From Vibrio pomeroyi (lineage in GTDB: Bacteria > Pseudomonadota > Gammaproteobacteria > Enterobacterales > Vibrionaceae): a DNA stretch of 64,000 bases. Positions 46,340 through 55,684 of this stretch are shown one piece after another. Numbering within the stretch: the first letter of the stretch is position 1; the number at the start of each line of letters is the position of its first letter. The notes beneath the pieces are model-generated. The model was not told the DNA's origin. It saw only the letters and a program-made list of their open reading frames with translations, and did not search any database. Both the position numbers and the translations under genes were made by a program. The stretch spans positions 372,001 through 436,000 of the forward strand of contig NZ_AP025507.1 in the NCBI RefSeq assembly GCF_024347595.1, read 5' to 3'.

Positions 46340-47383
46340 ATGAAACGATTAGGCGTAGCACTGCTAAGTTTGAGCATGGTTTTTGGCGTTCATGCCGAAA
46401 CATGGAAGTTTGCTTCAGAAGAGGACAAAACAGACGTTCAAGACATCTATGCGCAAAAATTTGCGGAAGTGATTAAGAAGGAATCTGATGGCGACATCCG
46501 CGTTCGCATCTATTACTACGGTCAACTGGGTACAGAGAACGACATCGTAGAACTGGCTGCTAAAGGCACGATTCAATTTGTGTCTGTAGGCGCGGGTCAC
46601 TTAGGGTCTTATGTTCCTGAAGTACAAGCGGTGAGCTTGCCTTATGTACTGGGCACTAACGAAGCGATCACACATAAGGTCTTAACGGAAAGCCCAACCA
46701 TCTACAACAAGCTGGCACCCAAGTTTGAGAGCGTAAACCTCAAGCTGTTGTCGATGATGTCTGAAGGCGAAATGGTATGGGGCGGAAATAAACCAATCCG
46801 TACTCCTGAAGATTTTGCGAACCAGAAAATCCGTACTTTCACTTCAACCATCCCTGTTGAAACCTACAAAGCGTTTGGCGCAACACCTACTCCTCTTTCT
46901 TGGGGTGAAGTGTACGGTTCACTGCAACTTAAGACCATTGATAGCATGGTTAACCCTATCTACTTCATCTACAACGCGAAGTGGCATGAGGTTCAAGACT
47001 ACTTAATGTTCCCTGGTCAGCAACCTTATGTGAGTACTGTTTCGACCAACAGTAAGTGGTACAACGCTTTGTCTGAAGAGAAACAAGCCATGGTCGACAA
47101 AGCAATCAAAGCAGCAGACCAAGCCGCATACGACTATCAGATCCGCATCAACAAAGAGAACATGGACAAGATCTTAAAAGAGCGTCCAAACATGCAAGTG
47201 GTTGTGTTGACGGATGAAGAGCGCGAGCGTTTTAAAACGCTAAGCCAGAAACTGCACACGACATATTACGACGTAGTGGCGAATGCCTACCCAGCAGGTC
47301 AGCAAAGCGCAGCTCGTGAGGGTGCTAAAACCATTCTCGAAGAGATCCTAGATGAAGTGAAGGCTGCTTCAGCAACGCAATAG
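46340..47383 (+). CDS. TRAP transporter solute-binding protein (TeaA-like DctP)
   Basis: The 347-residue periplasmic protein has a short signal peptide (1-19, ending V-H-A). The mature part opens W-K-F-A-S-E-E and has K-I-R-T-F-T and E-T-Y-K-A-F-G-A-T-P-T-P-L-S-W-G-E-V-Y-G, which closely recalls TeaA, the ectoine-binding protein of Halomonas. A TRAP pair follows in order Q then M. The ligand is therefore expected to be an ectoine-like or amino-acid-like compound. AAGGAA precedes the ATG. Confidence 0.88.
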   Translation: MKRLGVALLSLSMVFGVHAETWKFASEEDKTDVQDIYAQKFAEVIKKESDGDIRVRIYYYGQLGTENDIVELAAKGTIQFVSVGAGHLGSYVPEVQAVSLPYVLGTNEAITHKVLTESPTIYNKLAPKFESVNLKLLSMMSEGEMVWGGNKPIRTPEDFANQKIRTFTSTIPVETYKAFGATPTPLSWGEVYGSLQLKTIDSMVNPIYFIYNAKWHEVQDYLMFPGQQPYVSTVSTNSKWYNALSEEKQAMVDKAIKAADQAAYDYQIRINKENMDKILKERPNMQVVVLTDEERERFKTLSQKLHTTYYDVVANAYPAGQQSAAREGAKTILEEILDEVKAASATQ

Positions 47384-47504
47384 AAAGCGTTAGTAAGGAT
47401 GATGGCTATCCGTTGATACGTGTCAGCGGATAGCTTATCCCAACCTTCTCCAAATAGTGGCAATGGACTCGTGTCACTGAACGAAGTATGGAGCACTGCC
47501 TGCT

Positions 47505-48047
47505 ATGAAAGAACTGCTACATAAAATAAGTGTCGCGACAGAAAAGCTAGAGCGCTTTCTGATCATGACTGCCATTCTCGCGATGATGATCAACTCTACT
47601 GCCAATGCGATTGGTCGTTACGCCTTCAATAAAAGCCTATTTTTCTCGGAAGAGCTCAATCAGTTTCTGATTGTCTCTGTTACCTTCGTCGGCTTCGCTT
47701 ATGCGGTGCGCCAAGGCCGAAATATTCGTATGACCGCGGTCTACGATTCATTGAGCACTAAAGCTCAGAAAGTTCTCACAACCATCATTGCTTTATTAAC
47801 CGCAATGCTGATGTTTTATCTCACCTACCACGCGTTCTTTTACGTTAAAGAGCTGAAAGATATCAATCGGTTAAGTCCAGCCTTACAGTTCCCTGTGTAT
47901 TGGGTGTACGCGATCATTCCAATTGGTTTTTTCATAGCCGGGTTGCAATACAGCATGAGTTTCTTGATGAACTTACTGCACAAAGAGATCTACGTGTCAT
48001 TTGACGTGATTGAAAATAGAAACACAAAAGTAGGTGAGTTCGAATGA
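47505..48047 (+). CDS. TRAP transporter small permease (DctQ)
   Basis: The 180-residue protein has four membrane helices (about 20-40, 50-72, 90-115 and 128-155). The G-R-Y-A-F-N-K-S-L-F-F-S-E-E-L motif is the DctQ signature. It overlaps the next gene by four bases (ATGA), so the two subunits are coupled. Confidence 0.9.
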   Translation: MKELLHKISVATEKLERFLIMTAILAMMINSTANAIGRYAFNKSLFFSEELNQFLIVSVTFVGFAYAVRQGRNIRMTAVYDSLSTKAQKVLTTIIALLTAMLMFYLTYHAFFYVKELKDINRLSPALQFPVYWVYAIIPIGFFIAGLQYSMSFLMNLLHKEIYVSFDVIENRNTKVGEFE

Positions 48048-49387
48048 GCGATGTAGCACAGTTTTTCTCAGACATTATTGCCGGTGAATTAGATATCTAT
48101 GTCATCACATTTACTCTTGTTTCTGTGATGGTGATTCTGCTGTTTTTGAGCTTCCCAATGATTGTGCCGCTAGCGGTTGGGGCTCTAATTGGCTTGATTC
48201 ATTTCTCTCAGGTTGAGCCGGGGGTGCTGATCCAGCAAATGGTCACGGGCATCTCACCCAACGCATTGATTGCAGTTCCTATGTTTATATTGGCGGCCGA
48301 TATCATGACGCGCGGCCATACGGCCTATAACTTACTTGGTTTGATCCAAGCGTTTGTTGGACATCTGCGTGGTGGCTTGCCGATTACGACGTGTATCAGC
48401 TGTACCTTGTTTGGTTCTGTTTCCGGTTCGACCCAAGCTACCGTGGTGTCGGTTGGCCAAATCATGCGTCCGAAGTTGCTGCAAGCAGGCTACAAAGACA
48501 GCTTTGTGATGGCGTTGATCATCAATGCCAGCGACATCGCGTTTCTTATCCCACCGAGTATCGGTTTGATTCTTTACGGCACCTTGGCTAACGCCAGCGT
48601 GGGTGAATTATTCATTGCTGGTATTGGCCCGGGTTTAGTGCTCGCTAGCCTGTTCTCGTTATACAGCTATGCCTACAGCGTGAAACACAGCGACACCATC
48701 TCTTTAGTTGAAAAGGCCAACACTGCCGAACGTATTGAAGCGATCAAGAAAGCGATTCTTCCCCTTGGCTTCCCTGCTTTGATTATCGGTGGTATCTATT
48801 CTGGCGTGGTCACGCCTACGGAAGCGGCTTCATTTGCTGTGTTATATGCAATCATCGTTGAGTGCGTTTTCTATCGCAAACTTGGCGTAAAAGACATCTG
48901 CGATGCAGCGCTGAATACCGGTTTGATTACTGCCGTTGTCTTTGTGCTGGTGGGTGTTGGACAGGCGTTTTCTTGGTACATCTCGTTTGAACAGATTCCT
49001 CAGGAGTTACTCGCTCCTCTTAATCTAGAAGACGCCTCACCTGAATACATTCTGTTTATCATCGCACTGACTTTCTTTGTCGGCTGTATGTTTGTGGACT
49101 CATTGGTCGTTCTACTGATCTTGACGCCTATCTTTATGCCGATAGTTGATGCTGCAGGTATTGATCCAATCTTGGTCGGTGTGATGGTGACGTTACAAAT
49201 GGCCATTGGGTCGGCAACACCTCCATTCGGTTGTGACATCTTTACTGCGATAGCGATTTTTGAGCGACCTTACATGGAGGTCATCCGTGGGACGTTACCG
49301 TTTTTCCTTATTTTGATATTGATGTCTGCTTTGCTGATTTTCTTCCCAAGTATCGCTCTGTTACCAAGAGACGTTTTATTCAATTAA
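48044..49387 (+). CDS. TRAP transporter large permease (DctM)
   Basis: The 447-residue protein has about 12 hydrophobic helices with the DctM pattern: V-P-M-F-I-L-A-A-D-I-M-T-R-G, F-G-S-V-S-G-S-T-Q-A-T and, later, G-S-A-T-P-P-F-G-C-D. It carries the sodium-driven uptake with DctQ and the binding protein. It ends about 35 bases before the M24 hydrolase gene. Confidence 0.92.
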   Translation: MSDVAQFFSDIIAGELDIYVITFTLVSVMVILLFLSFPMIVPLAVGALIGLIHFSQVEPGVLIQQMVTGISPNALIAVPMFILAADIMTRGHTAYNLLGLIQAFVGHLRGGLPITTCISCTLFGSVSGSTQATVVSVGQIMRPKLLQAGYKDSFVMALIINASDIAFLIPPSIGLILYGTLANASVGELFIAGIGPGLVLASLFSLYSYAYSVKHSDTISLVEKANTAERIEAIKKAILPLGFPALIIGGIYSGVVTPTEAASFAVLYAIIVECVFYRKLGVKDICDAALNTGLITAVVFVLVGVGQAFSWYISFEQIPQELLAPLNLEDASPEYILFIIALTFFVGCMFVDSLVVLLILTPIFMPIVDAAGIDPILVGVMVTLQMAIGSATPPFGCDIFTAIAIFERPYMEVIRGTLPFFLILILMSALLIFFPSIALLPRDVLFN

Positions 49388-49424
49388 TTCGCCGAGTTAC
49401 CCTAATTCAATCAAGGATAGAAAT

Positions 49425-50609
49425 ATGAGTATATTGCCGTTAACACCTCCGCAGAGAGGGTTTGAATCAGCAGAACTAGAGCAACGTACTGTCGAGTTAC
49501 AACAACGTCTATGTGCTCAAGACATCGATGCTGCGTTTTTTACGACCGAACCTGAATTTCGCTATTTCAGTGGCTTCAAATCGCAGTTCTGGGAAAGCCC
49601 AACTCGACCTTGGTTTTTGGTGGTACCTGCGGTCGGCAAGCCTATAGCTGTTGTGCCAGAGATTGGTGTCGCTGGTTTCGACGATACATGGATTGACGAT
49701 GTGCGCAGTTGGCCGTCACCAAGACCAGAAGATGACGGTATCTCTTTGCTCGCGGCTACGTTGTCAGAAGTCTCCAAGGGCTCTCGCCAAATCGGTTCGA
49801 TGATCGGCCCTGAAACACATCTGCGTATGCCTGCTACCAACTATGCGTTGTTACAGCAGAAGCTGAGCCAACACAGTGTGGTTGATGTGTCACTGATGAT
49901 TCGAGACTTGCGCAGTGTTAAGTCTCAAGCCGAGATCGATAAAGTACGCTTCGCCTGCCAAGTGACGGCGGCAGGCTTTGAATATCTTCGTCATCATCTC
50001 GCGATAGGGATGACAGAACGACAGGCGTGTAAAGCCATGCATTTGGAGATGCTACGTTTGGGTGCCGATTCTTGCCCCTATCTGATTTCCGCTTCTGGTC
50101 AAGGTGGGTATGACAACATCATCATGGGACCAACCGATCGTGTACTCGGAGAAGGTGATGTGTTGATCATCGATACGGGGGCTAATTTTGATGGCTACTT
50201 CAGCGATTTTGACCGTAATTATGCCTTTGGTCACGCAGCTCCTGACACCATCGCAGCTTACGATGCTGTTTATCAATCGACAGAAGCGGGGCTAGCGATT
50301 GCTGAACCGGGACGCACCACTGGTGACGTGTGGCAAGCCATGTGGTCGGTACTCGAAAAGAACGGCGCACTCGGCAACGATGTGGGGAGAATGGGGCACG
50401 GCTTAGGCATGCAGCTAACCGAGTGGCCATCACATGTGCCTAACGGAGATGTAGTCTTAAAACCGGGTATGGTGCTCACCCTTGAGCCGGGAATGGCATT
50501 TGCGAAAAACCGCATGATGGTGCATGAAGAGAACATCGTGATTACCGAATCTGGCTGCGAAATGTTGCATCAAAGGGCATGGCAGTCGATGCCGATTATA
50601 GGTAAATAA
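49425..50609 (+). CDS. M24 family (Xaa-Pro peptidase-fold) hydrolase
   Basis: The 394-residue protein has a creatinase-type N-terminal domain and a pita-bread domain with all five metal ligands in recognisable motifs: I-D-T-G-A-N-F-D-G-Y-F-S-D-F-D, G-H-G-L-G-M, T-L-E-P-G-M-A and H-E-E-N-I-V. Ectoine hydrolase DoeA belongs to this family, but the N-terminal region here (F-R-Y-F-S-G-F-K-S-Q-F-W-E-S-P-T-R) differs from what I recall of DoeA, so I do not assign ectoine. It should cleave a peptide or cyclic amide bond of the imported solute in the cytoplasm. Confidence 0.85.
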   Translation: MSILPLTPPQRGFESAELEQRTVELQQRLCAQDIDAAFFTTEPEFRYFSGFKSQFWESPTRPWFLVVPAVGKPIAVVPEIGVAGFDDTWIDDVRSWPSPRPEDDGISLLAATLSEVSKGSRQIGSMIGPETHLRMPATNYALLQQKLSQHSVVDVSLMIRDLRSVKSQAEIDKVRFACQVTAAGFEYLRHHLAIGMTERQACKAMHLEMLRLGADSCPYLISASGQGGYDNIIMGPTDRVLGEGDVLIIDTGANFDGYFSDFDRNYAFGHAAPDTIAAYDAVYQSTEAGLAIAEPGRTTGDVWQAMWSVLEKNGALGNDVGRMGHGLGMQLTEWPSHVPNGDVVLKPGMVLTLEPGMAFAKNRMMVHEENIVITESGCEMLHQRAWQSMPIIGK

Positions 50610-50652
50610 ACCTCAGTTAGTTACTTTGTTCATTCTCTTACTCACTCCAAAT

Positions 50653-50682
50653 AAGGGTCGCTACTTAAATAGCGACCCTTAC
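50653..50682 (+). terminator. Hairpin ending the TRAP/M24 operon
   Basis: AAGGGTCGCTA (50653-50663) pairs exactly with TAGCGACCCTT (50670-50680). Only a short pyrimidine run follows. Confidence 0.65.
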
Positions 50683-50816
50683 CTTTCAACTTCATTCTCA
50701 AAATGAGAATAACGAAGCCTTAACATCTAAGTGTCTGTTAAATAAAAGATTAATTCCCGGTACTATCTTTGCTCTATATCTCTTTACACGTTTAAGGCTA
50801 GTGAAGAGGGAACATA

Positions 50817-52499
50817 ATGAGAAATTGGAATTCAATCATACTGCCTAGTTGCTTGATGCCATGTGTTGCGTTGGCGTTGACCACTGCGGACTTAACATTT
50901 GAGTCTGGGGCGGATGCGTCAAACTATTCGGCAAAAGGTAAACCCAACAATACGTATTCGATAGCGGATTCACTCCCACAAGATGTTTTAACCAACGTTT
51001 ATTCGATGTTGCCAGAAGGCAGTACAGTGAACAGTGCCTTTATTGCACCAGAGCGCTATTCGAGCATTGATATTGACGACGAGTTGAACGGTGCGGAGTA
51101 CGCGACGGCAAAAGTCACGTTCTTGAATGAAGGGGCGGGTTATCGAAACTCCCTTGGTTACTTCGTGTTTGATACTAACAACCCACCGGCGACCAAAGAC
51201 GACATTAATGCACATGTGATTGTGTTTCCGAATACGTCCGTTGCGAGTGTGGGTGAGATGCAGGAAGGCGACACGATTGATTTAAGTGTCCAACTTACCG
51301 CTGGCCAAACGTTGGCTTTCTTCATTATCTCTAATGGTTGGGGTTGGGAAGGATCTTACAACAACATAGATAGCCTCAGTGGTTGGGGGACACCTTTTTA
51401 CAGTTACCCTTCGATCAACCCTGAAGCAACCGCAGAGAACAGAAGACACAATGTTGCTTTCCTCGACACAGAAAACGAGTTTTTGGTACTTGGCTTTGAG
51501 GATATTTATCGCCCGAGTGGAGACAACGACTTCAACGATTTGATCTTCACTGTTGAAGTGACGCCATTTGCCGCCGTAGATGGCGTCAATGAAGATGGTA
51601 CGACAGATTCTAAATACGAAGTACTTGTCCAAGAGAATAACGAGGACGTGACGGTTACATCGGTTTACCCAAGCTCGAACAGCTACGCAACGATCGCATT
51701 TGAGGATAATTGGCCCTTGAAAGGGGACTATGATTTCAATGATGTGGTGTGGCGTTACCGAGTGACAGAGCAGCTCAACGGACAACGAGAACTTAAGAAC
51801 CTAACCATCGATTATACCCTTCAGGCAATGGGCGCAGGCTACTCCAATGGTTATGCGTTGAAGCTGCCGAACATTCTGCCTGCTAACGTGGCATCCACAA
51901 CGTTGACTCGAAATGGTGTTGCCGTTGGCCATACCATTCTAAAAGAGGGGAGCAGCGAAACGATTCTGATGGTGTCTGAAGATCTGAGAGTGGATCTAGA
52001 AAACCTAGGTGAACTTACTGAAAGCTGCGTCTTCTACCGAACACAAAGCGCATGTTCTGACACGCAGAATGCAGATGCTCTCAATTATCAATTGTACGTC
52101 GAGTTTACCTCGCCAGTATCGCGTGATGATGTCGGCTATCCACCTTATGACTCATTCATTTTTGCGGCTGAAGATATGTACCACGGTGATTTTGTTGGCA
52201 CTCCTCCAGGTATGACATGGCAAACTCACCTCAAAGCGTTTTCTGGCACCAGCGATATGAATAATGCCTTGTTCAATACCCATGATGACAGTTCTTCTGG
52301 TTCGGAATCGTTTAAGACCAGCAACAATATGCCTTGGGTGATTAACATCCGTGATGAATGGGACCACCCTGTTGAGTACATTGATATCAGTGAAGCTTAC
52401 ACGTCGTTCCCTGCATGGGTAACCAGTAGTGGTGAGACCGATGGTGAGTGGTACAAGGCATCTACCACCAACAAAGTTATTTCAGCGACGGACGAGTAG
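50817..52499 (+). CDS. LruC domain-containing secreted protein
   Basis: The 560-residue protein has a signal peptide (1-21, ending A-L-A), a beta-rich DUF4114-like part with P-S-G-D-N-D-F-N-D-L-I-F-T-V-E (about 235-255) and an LruC/DUF4842 part with E-D-N-W-P-L-K-G-D-Y-D-F-N-D-V-V-W (about 300-318), then a large beta-sandwich tail. The repeated G-D-x-D-F-N-D motifs look like calcium sites. LruC is named from Leptospira; its function is unsettled, and it is seen in surface or secreted proteins of marine bacteria. No C-terminal sorting signal is visible. A lipoprotein gene follows by nine bases. Confidence 0.85.
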   Translation: MRNWNSIILPSCLMPCVALALTTADLTFESGADASNYSAKGKPNNTYSIADSLPQDVLTNVYSMLPEGSTVNSAFIAPERYSSIDIDDELNGAEYATAKVTFLNEGAGYRNSLGYFVFDTNNPPATKDDINAHVIVFPNTSVASVGEMQEGDTIDLSVQLTAGQTLAFFIISNGWGWEGSYNNIDSLSGWGTPFYSYPSINPEATAENRRHNVAFLDTENEFLVLGFEDIYRPSGDNDFNDLIFTVEVTPFAAVDGVNEDGTTDSKYEVLVQENNEDVTVTSVYPSSNSYATIAFEDNWPLKGDYDFNDVVWRYRVTEQLNGQRELKNLTIDYTLQAMGAGYSNGYALKLPNILPANVASTTLTRNGVAVGHTILKEGSSETILMVSEDLRVDLENLGELTESCVFYRTQSACSDTQNADALNYQLYVEFTSPVSRDDVGYPPYDSFIFAAEDMYHGDFVGTPPGMTWQTHLKAFSGTSDMNNALFNTHDDSSSGSESFKTSNNMPWVINIRDEWDHPVEYIDISEAYTSFPAWVTSSGETDGEWYKASTTNKVISATDE

Positions 52500-52508
52500 G
52501 AGATCACC

Positions 52509-53015
52509 ATGAATTATACAATTAAGCTATTCACGATAAGTTCTCTTTCTTTGTTAGTCGCAGCTTGTGGCGGAGGTGGTGGTGGGGGAAGCACAAGTGC
52601 GACGCCAGCTCAGACACCATCAGCTACGCCAACGCCGGTTCAGACGCCTGTTTCTCCTGCTCAGCCAGCCGTTGCAGCGATAACCGATACTTCGGAGATT
52701 GTTGCACAAGCAGGATTTTCGTTTGATGTCGGTGAGAAGATCAGCTTGTCGATGGATTACACGGGAACCACTTCGGGAGCGCTGCACCTGTATTCCGAGT
52801 CGGCATTTGTCATGAGTAACGGTGATGTTGTCGCTGACCCTTTGTCGAGAATCACCACGGTGTACCCAACTCAAATCGATGTTGTGGAATTAGAAGTGAA
52901 TGGGAACTGGGAGCAAATTTACGCTCGTTGGGTGCCGATGAGCAGCAGTGAGCAAGAGCAAAGTTGGGTGATTTCACTGGATCAACCGAGCAATAGTTAC
53001 CACTTGGCTTTTTAG
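52509..53015 (+). CDS. Gly-rich small lipoprotein paired with LruC gene
   Basis: The 168-residue product has a lipobox V-A-A-C at Cys20 followed by seven Gly and a Thr/Pro/Ala linker (about 28-58), then a beta-rich domain of about 110 residues (F-S-F-D-V-G-E-K-I, W-E-Q-I-Y-A-R-W-V-P). Gly tracts after the lipid Cys are a usual Vibrio surface-lipoprotein feature. I do not recognise the globular part. The gap from the LruC stop is nine bases and an AGGAG site overlaps that stop, so the two are cotranscribed and probably act together at the cell surface. Confidence 0.75.
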   Translation: MNYTIKLFTISSLSLLVAACGGGGGGGSTSATPAQTPSATPTPVQTPVSPAQPAVAAITDTSEIVAQAGFSFDVGEKISLSMDYTGTTSGALHLYSESAFVMSNGDVVADPLSRITTVYPTQIDVVELEVNGNWEQIYARWVPMSSSEQEQSWVISLDQPSNSYHLAF

Positions 53016-53059
53016 TTGAACTAACCACGCTTTATTACCTCGATATTGGTGATAAAAAT

Positions 53060-53089
53060 GAGAGCACCTAACTTGATAAAGGTGCTCTC
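53060..53089 (+). terminator. Hairpin after the LruC-lipoprotein operon
   Basis: GAGAGCACC and GGTGCTCTC are perfect nine-base arms around a 12-base loop. The T tract is missing. Confidence 0.55.
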
Positions 53090-53407
53090 GTCGTGTCTGA
53101 TTTTCATTTCAGCTCTCCATCAATCACACCATCGCTTCTCCCTTCTTAACCACAAATAATGATGCCTATTCTTTGCATATCACCCATTTTGGCTCAGAAG
53201 ATAAGTGGTTAAGTTTTGTTCTTATTGAGCGAAAACATTTGACCATTAACTATCACACCTCAAATCTTTAATTGATTTCATTAGTGTCCTAAATGATATT
53301 TAACTGATTGTTTTTAATTGGTTTGTTGGCTTTTTAATGCTGTATTGTTACGAGTTTGTTTTAAATAATCATTTGAACCCTAACTAAATTTCTGTCATTT
53401 TATATTT

Positions 53408-53424
53408 AACTGAACGTTCAATAA
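53408..53424. promoter_or_regulatory. BetI operator candidate
   Basis: AACTGAACGTTCAATA contains the perfect palindrome TGAACGTTCA (53411-53420), matching the core of the E. coli BetI site (ATTGAACGTTCAAT) except at one outer base. It lies 20-30 bases upstream of the betI start codon, so it should allow autoregulation released by choline. Confidence 0.75.
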
Positions 53425-53443
53425 AAAATAAAAGGACTAAGAA

Positions 53444-54046
53444 ATGCCGAAGGTTGGGATGCCTGACATACGTAAACCACAGCTTGTTCAAGCGACCATG
53501 ACGGTGATTGATCGAGTCGGTTTGCATGCCGCGAGTATTGCGTTGATCAGCAAAGAAGCGGGAGTCTCTACCGGCATCATTAATCACTATTTTGGTGGTA
53601 AGCACGGCCTGCTCGAAGAGACCATGCGTGAAATCCTTCGCCAATTGTCCAATACCATTACCACCGCGCTCAAAGCGCTTCCTGCTGACGCTCACCAGCA
53701 GAGGATTAATGCCATCATCGACGGTAACTTTGAAGGTTACCAAGCAGAAAATAAGGTGGCTAAGACGTGGTTGGCATTTTGGTCGTATTCGATGCATGAC
53801 CAAAAGCTAAAAAGACTCCAGCGCGTGAATGAAAGACGTTTGCTCTCGCATTTACGCCTTGAATTGAAAGGTATTTTGAATCATGAACAGGCGGATCTCG
53901 TTGCTCACGGGATCGCGTCTTTGATTGATGGTTTATGGCTGAGAGGCACGTTAAACCCGGATGGTATCGATGCTCAGAAGGCGCGCGCCATTATTAACGA
54001 TTACCTTGATAAACAACTGACGTTCTATTCGTGCAGTACTAAATAG
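53444..54046 (+). CDS. betI: Choline-responsive repressor BetI (TetR family)
   Basis: The 200-residue TetR protein has an HTH (about 10-55; [24 protein letters not shown]) whose recognition helix is that of BetI, and an all-alpha ligand domain with W-L-A-F-W-S. It represses the glycine betaine pathway until choline is present. It is first in the six-gene operon and carries its own operator. AAAAGGAC precedes the ATG. In V. harveyi the orthologous operon is additionally activated by quorum-sensing LuxR; I have not located such sites here. Confidence 0.92.
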   Translation: MPKVGMPDIRKPQLVQATMTVIDRVGLHAASIALISKEAGVSTGIINHYFGGKHGLLEETMREILRQLSNTITTALKALPADAHQQRINAIIDGNFEGYQAENKVAKTWLAFWSYSMHDQKLKRLQRVNERRLLSHLRLELKGILNHEQADLVAHGIASLIDGLWLRGTLNPDGIDAQKARAIINDYLDKQLTFYSCSTK

Positions 54047-54151
54047 AACGCAGTGTTAGAACTAGAACAGCACTAGAACGACCAATGCTTACACCCAACA
54101 TTCAAACTAGACCAGTAGAGTCTAATAACAATAATTAAGTCAGAATCTCAA

Positions 54152-55612
54152 ATGGAAATGAACTCGTTATACATTCATGGCGCAGCGGTCAAAGCTACGT
54201 CTGGTGAAACCTTTGATAGCATCAACCCGGCAAACGGCGAACCTATCGCCACGCTAGGCCAAGCCTCTGCAGCGGATGTGGATAGTGCTATTGAATCAGC
54301 GAAGCGTGGCTTTGCAGTATGGTCAGCAATGACAGCGGTAGAGCGTAGTCGCATACTTTTGAAGGCCGTTGAAATCCTTAGGGCTCGAAATAATGACCTT
54401 GCGAACCTTGAGGTTGTTGATACGGGCAAGCCGTTGCAAGAAGCAATTGAAGTAGACGTGGCGTCTGGCGCTGATGTCATTGAATACTTTGCTGGCCTTG
54501 CTCCAACTCTACAAGGCGACCAACAACCGCTGAGCGAATCTCAATTCTTTTACACACGCCGTGAACCGCTGGGCATCTGTGCGGGCATTGGCGCGTGGAA
54601 CTACCCTATCCAAATCGCGATGTGGAAATCGGCTCCGGCGCTTGCTGCGGGTAACTCGATGATTTTCAAACCTTCGGAAGAAACGCCGCTAACCGCTCTC
54701 AAGCTTGCGGAGATCTTTACCGAAGCCGGTCTTCCTGATGGCGTGTTCAACGTGGTTCAGGGTGACTACCGTGTGGGTCAAATGCTAACGGCGCACCCAG
54801 ATATCGCGAAAGTCTCTTTCACGGGTGAAACCGGTACGGGTAAAGCTGTGATGGCTGACAGCGCGAAAACGCTGAAATCAGTGACGATGGAGCTTGGCGG
54901 TAAATCACCAATGATCGTGTTTGATGACGCGAAATTGGACGATGCAGTCTCTGCTTCGATGGTCGCAAACTTCTATACCCAAGGCGAAGTGTGCACTAAC
55001 GGTACTCGCGTTTATGTACACGAAAACATCTACAATGCATTCATCGACCAACTTAAAACGCGTACTGAGAAGCTGATCATTGGCAACCCAATGGACATGG
55101 AAACTCAGATCGGCGCGTTGATTTCTAAAGAACACCTTTCAAAAGTCCTTGAAGCGATTGAGCTAGCTAAACAGTCGGGTGCCACCTTGCTGACAGGCGG
55201 CTATCAAGTGACAGACAACGGCCTCGAAAACGGCAACTTTGTTATCCCAACCGTGTTTGTGGATTGCGAAGACCACATGCCTCACGTTCAACAAGAGATC
55301 TTTGGCCCAGTGATGTCGGTAATGAAGTTTACGGACGAAGACGATGTGATTCGCCGCGCAAACGATACTAAATACGGCCTTGCTGCTGGTGTATTCACGC
55401 AAAACCTCTCTCGCGCTCACCGCGTTATTCACCAAATGCAGGCGGGTATTTGCTGGGTGAACACGTGGGGTGATTCACCGGCAGAAATGCCTGTTGGTGG
55501 CTACAAACTTTCGGGTATTGGCCGTGAAAATGGACCAGAGACTCTACTTCACTATACGCAGACTAAGAGCATTCTTATCGAACTTGGCGATTACGCCAGC
55601 CCTTATGCCTAA
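54152..55612 (+). CDS. betB: Betaine aldehyde dehydrogenase
   Basis: The 486-residue aldehyde dehydrogenase has [10 protein letters not shown] with the general-base Glu and G-E-V-C-T-N-G-T with the catalytic Cys. It oxidises betaine aldehyde to glycine betaine with NAD(P). Length and position between betI and betA are as in other betIBA operons. Confidence 0.95.
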   Translation: MEMNSLYIHGAAVKATSGETFDSINPANGEPIATLGQASAADVDSAIESAKRGFAVWSAMTAVERSRILLKAVEILRARNNDLANLEVVDTGKPLQEAIEVDVASGADVIEYFAGLAPTLQGDQQPLSESQFFYTRREPLGICAGIGAWNYPIQIAMWKSAPALAAGNSMIFKPSEETPLTALKLAEIFTEAGLPDGVFNVVQGDYRVGQMLTAHPDIAKVSFTGETGTGKAVMADSAKTLKSVTMELGGKSPMIVFDDAKLDDAVSASMVANFYTQGEVCTNGTRVYVHENIYNAFIDQLKTRTEKLIIGNPMDMETQIGALISKEHLSKVLEAIELAKQSGATLLTGGYQVTDNGLENGNFVIPTVFVDCEDHMPHVQQEIFGPVMSVMKFTDEDDVIRRANDTKYGLAAGVFTQNLSRAHRVIHQMQAGICWVNTWGDSPAEMPVGGYKLSGIGRENGPETLLHYTQTKSILIELGDYASPYA

Positions 55613-55684
55613 CGCGTAACACTCAATTTTATGGGCTAGCTTAAAGTAGCTAGCTCCACTGACTCATCTCAGGGAATAGATAAC

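Larger units (their letters stand above)
53016..53443. other. Intergenic region upstream of betI
   Basis: About 430 bases hold a GAGAGCACC (53060-53068)/GGTGCTCTC (53081-53089) hairpin ending the LruC-lipoprotein operon, then AT-rich DNA with the bet promoter and operator. No gene is visible. Confidence 0.55.

Noticed and set aside
41854..50609. Straight assignment as an ectoine degradation locus
   Set aside because: EutB/EutC/DoeB-type genes are missing, the M20 is not AstE-like and the M24 N-terminus differs from DoeA as I recall it, so only a resemblance is claimed.
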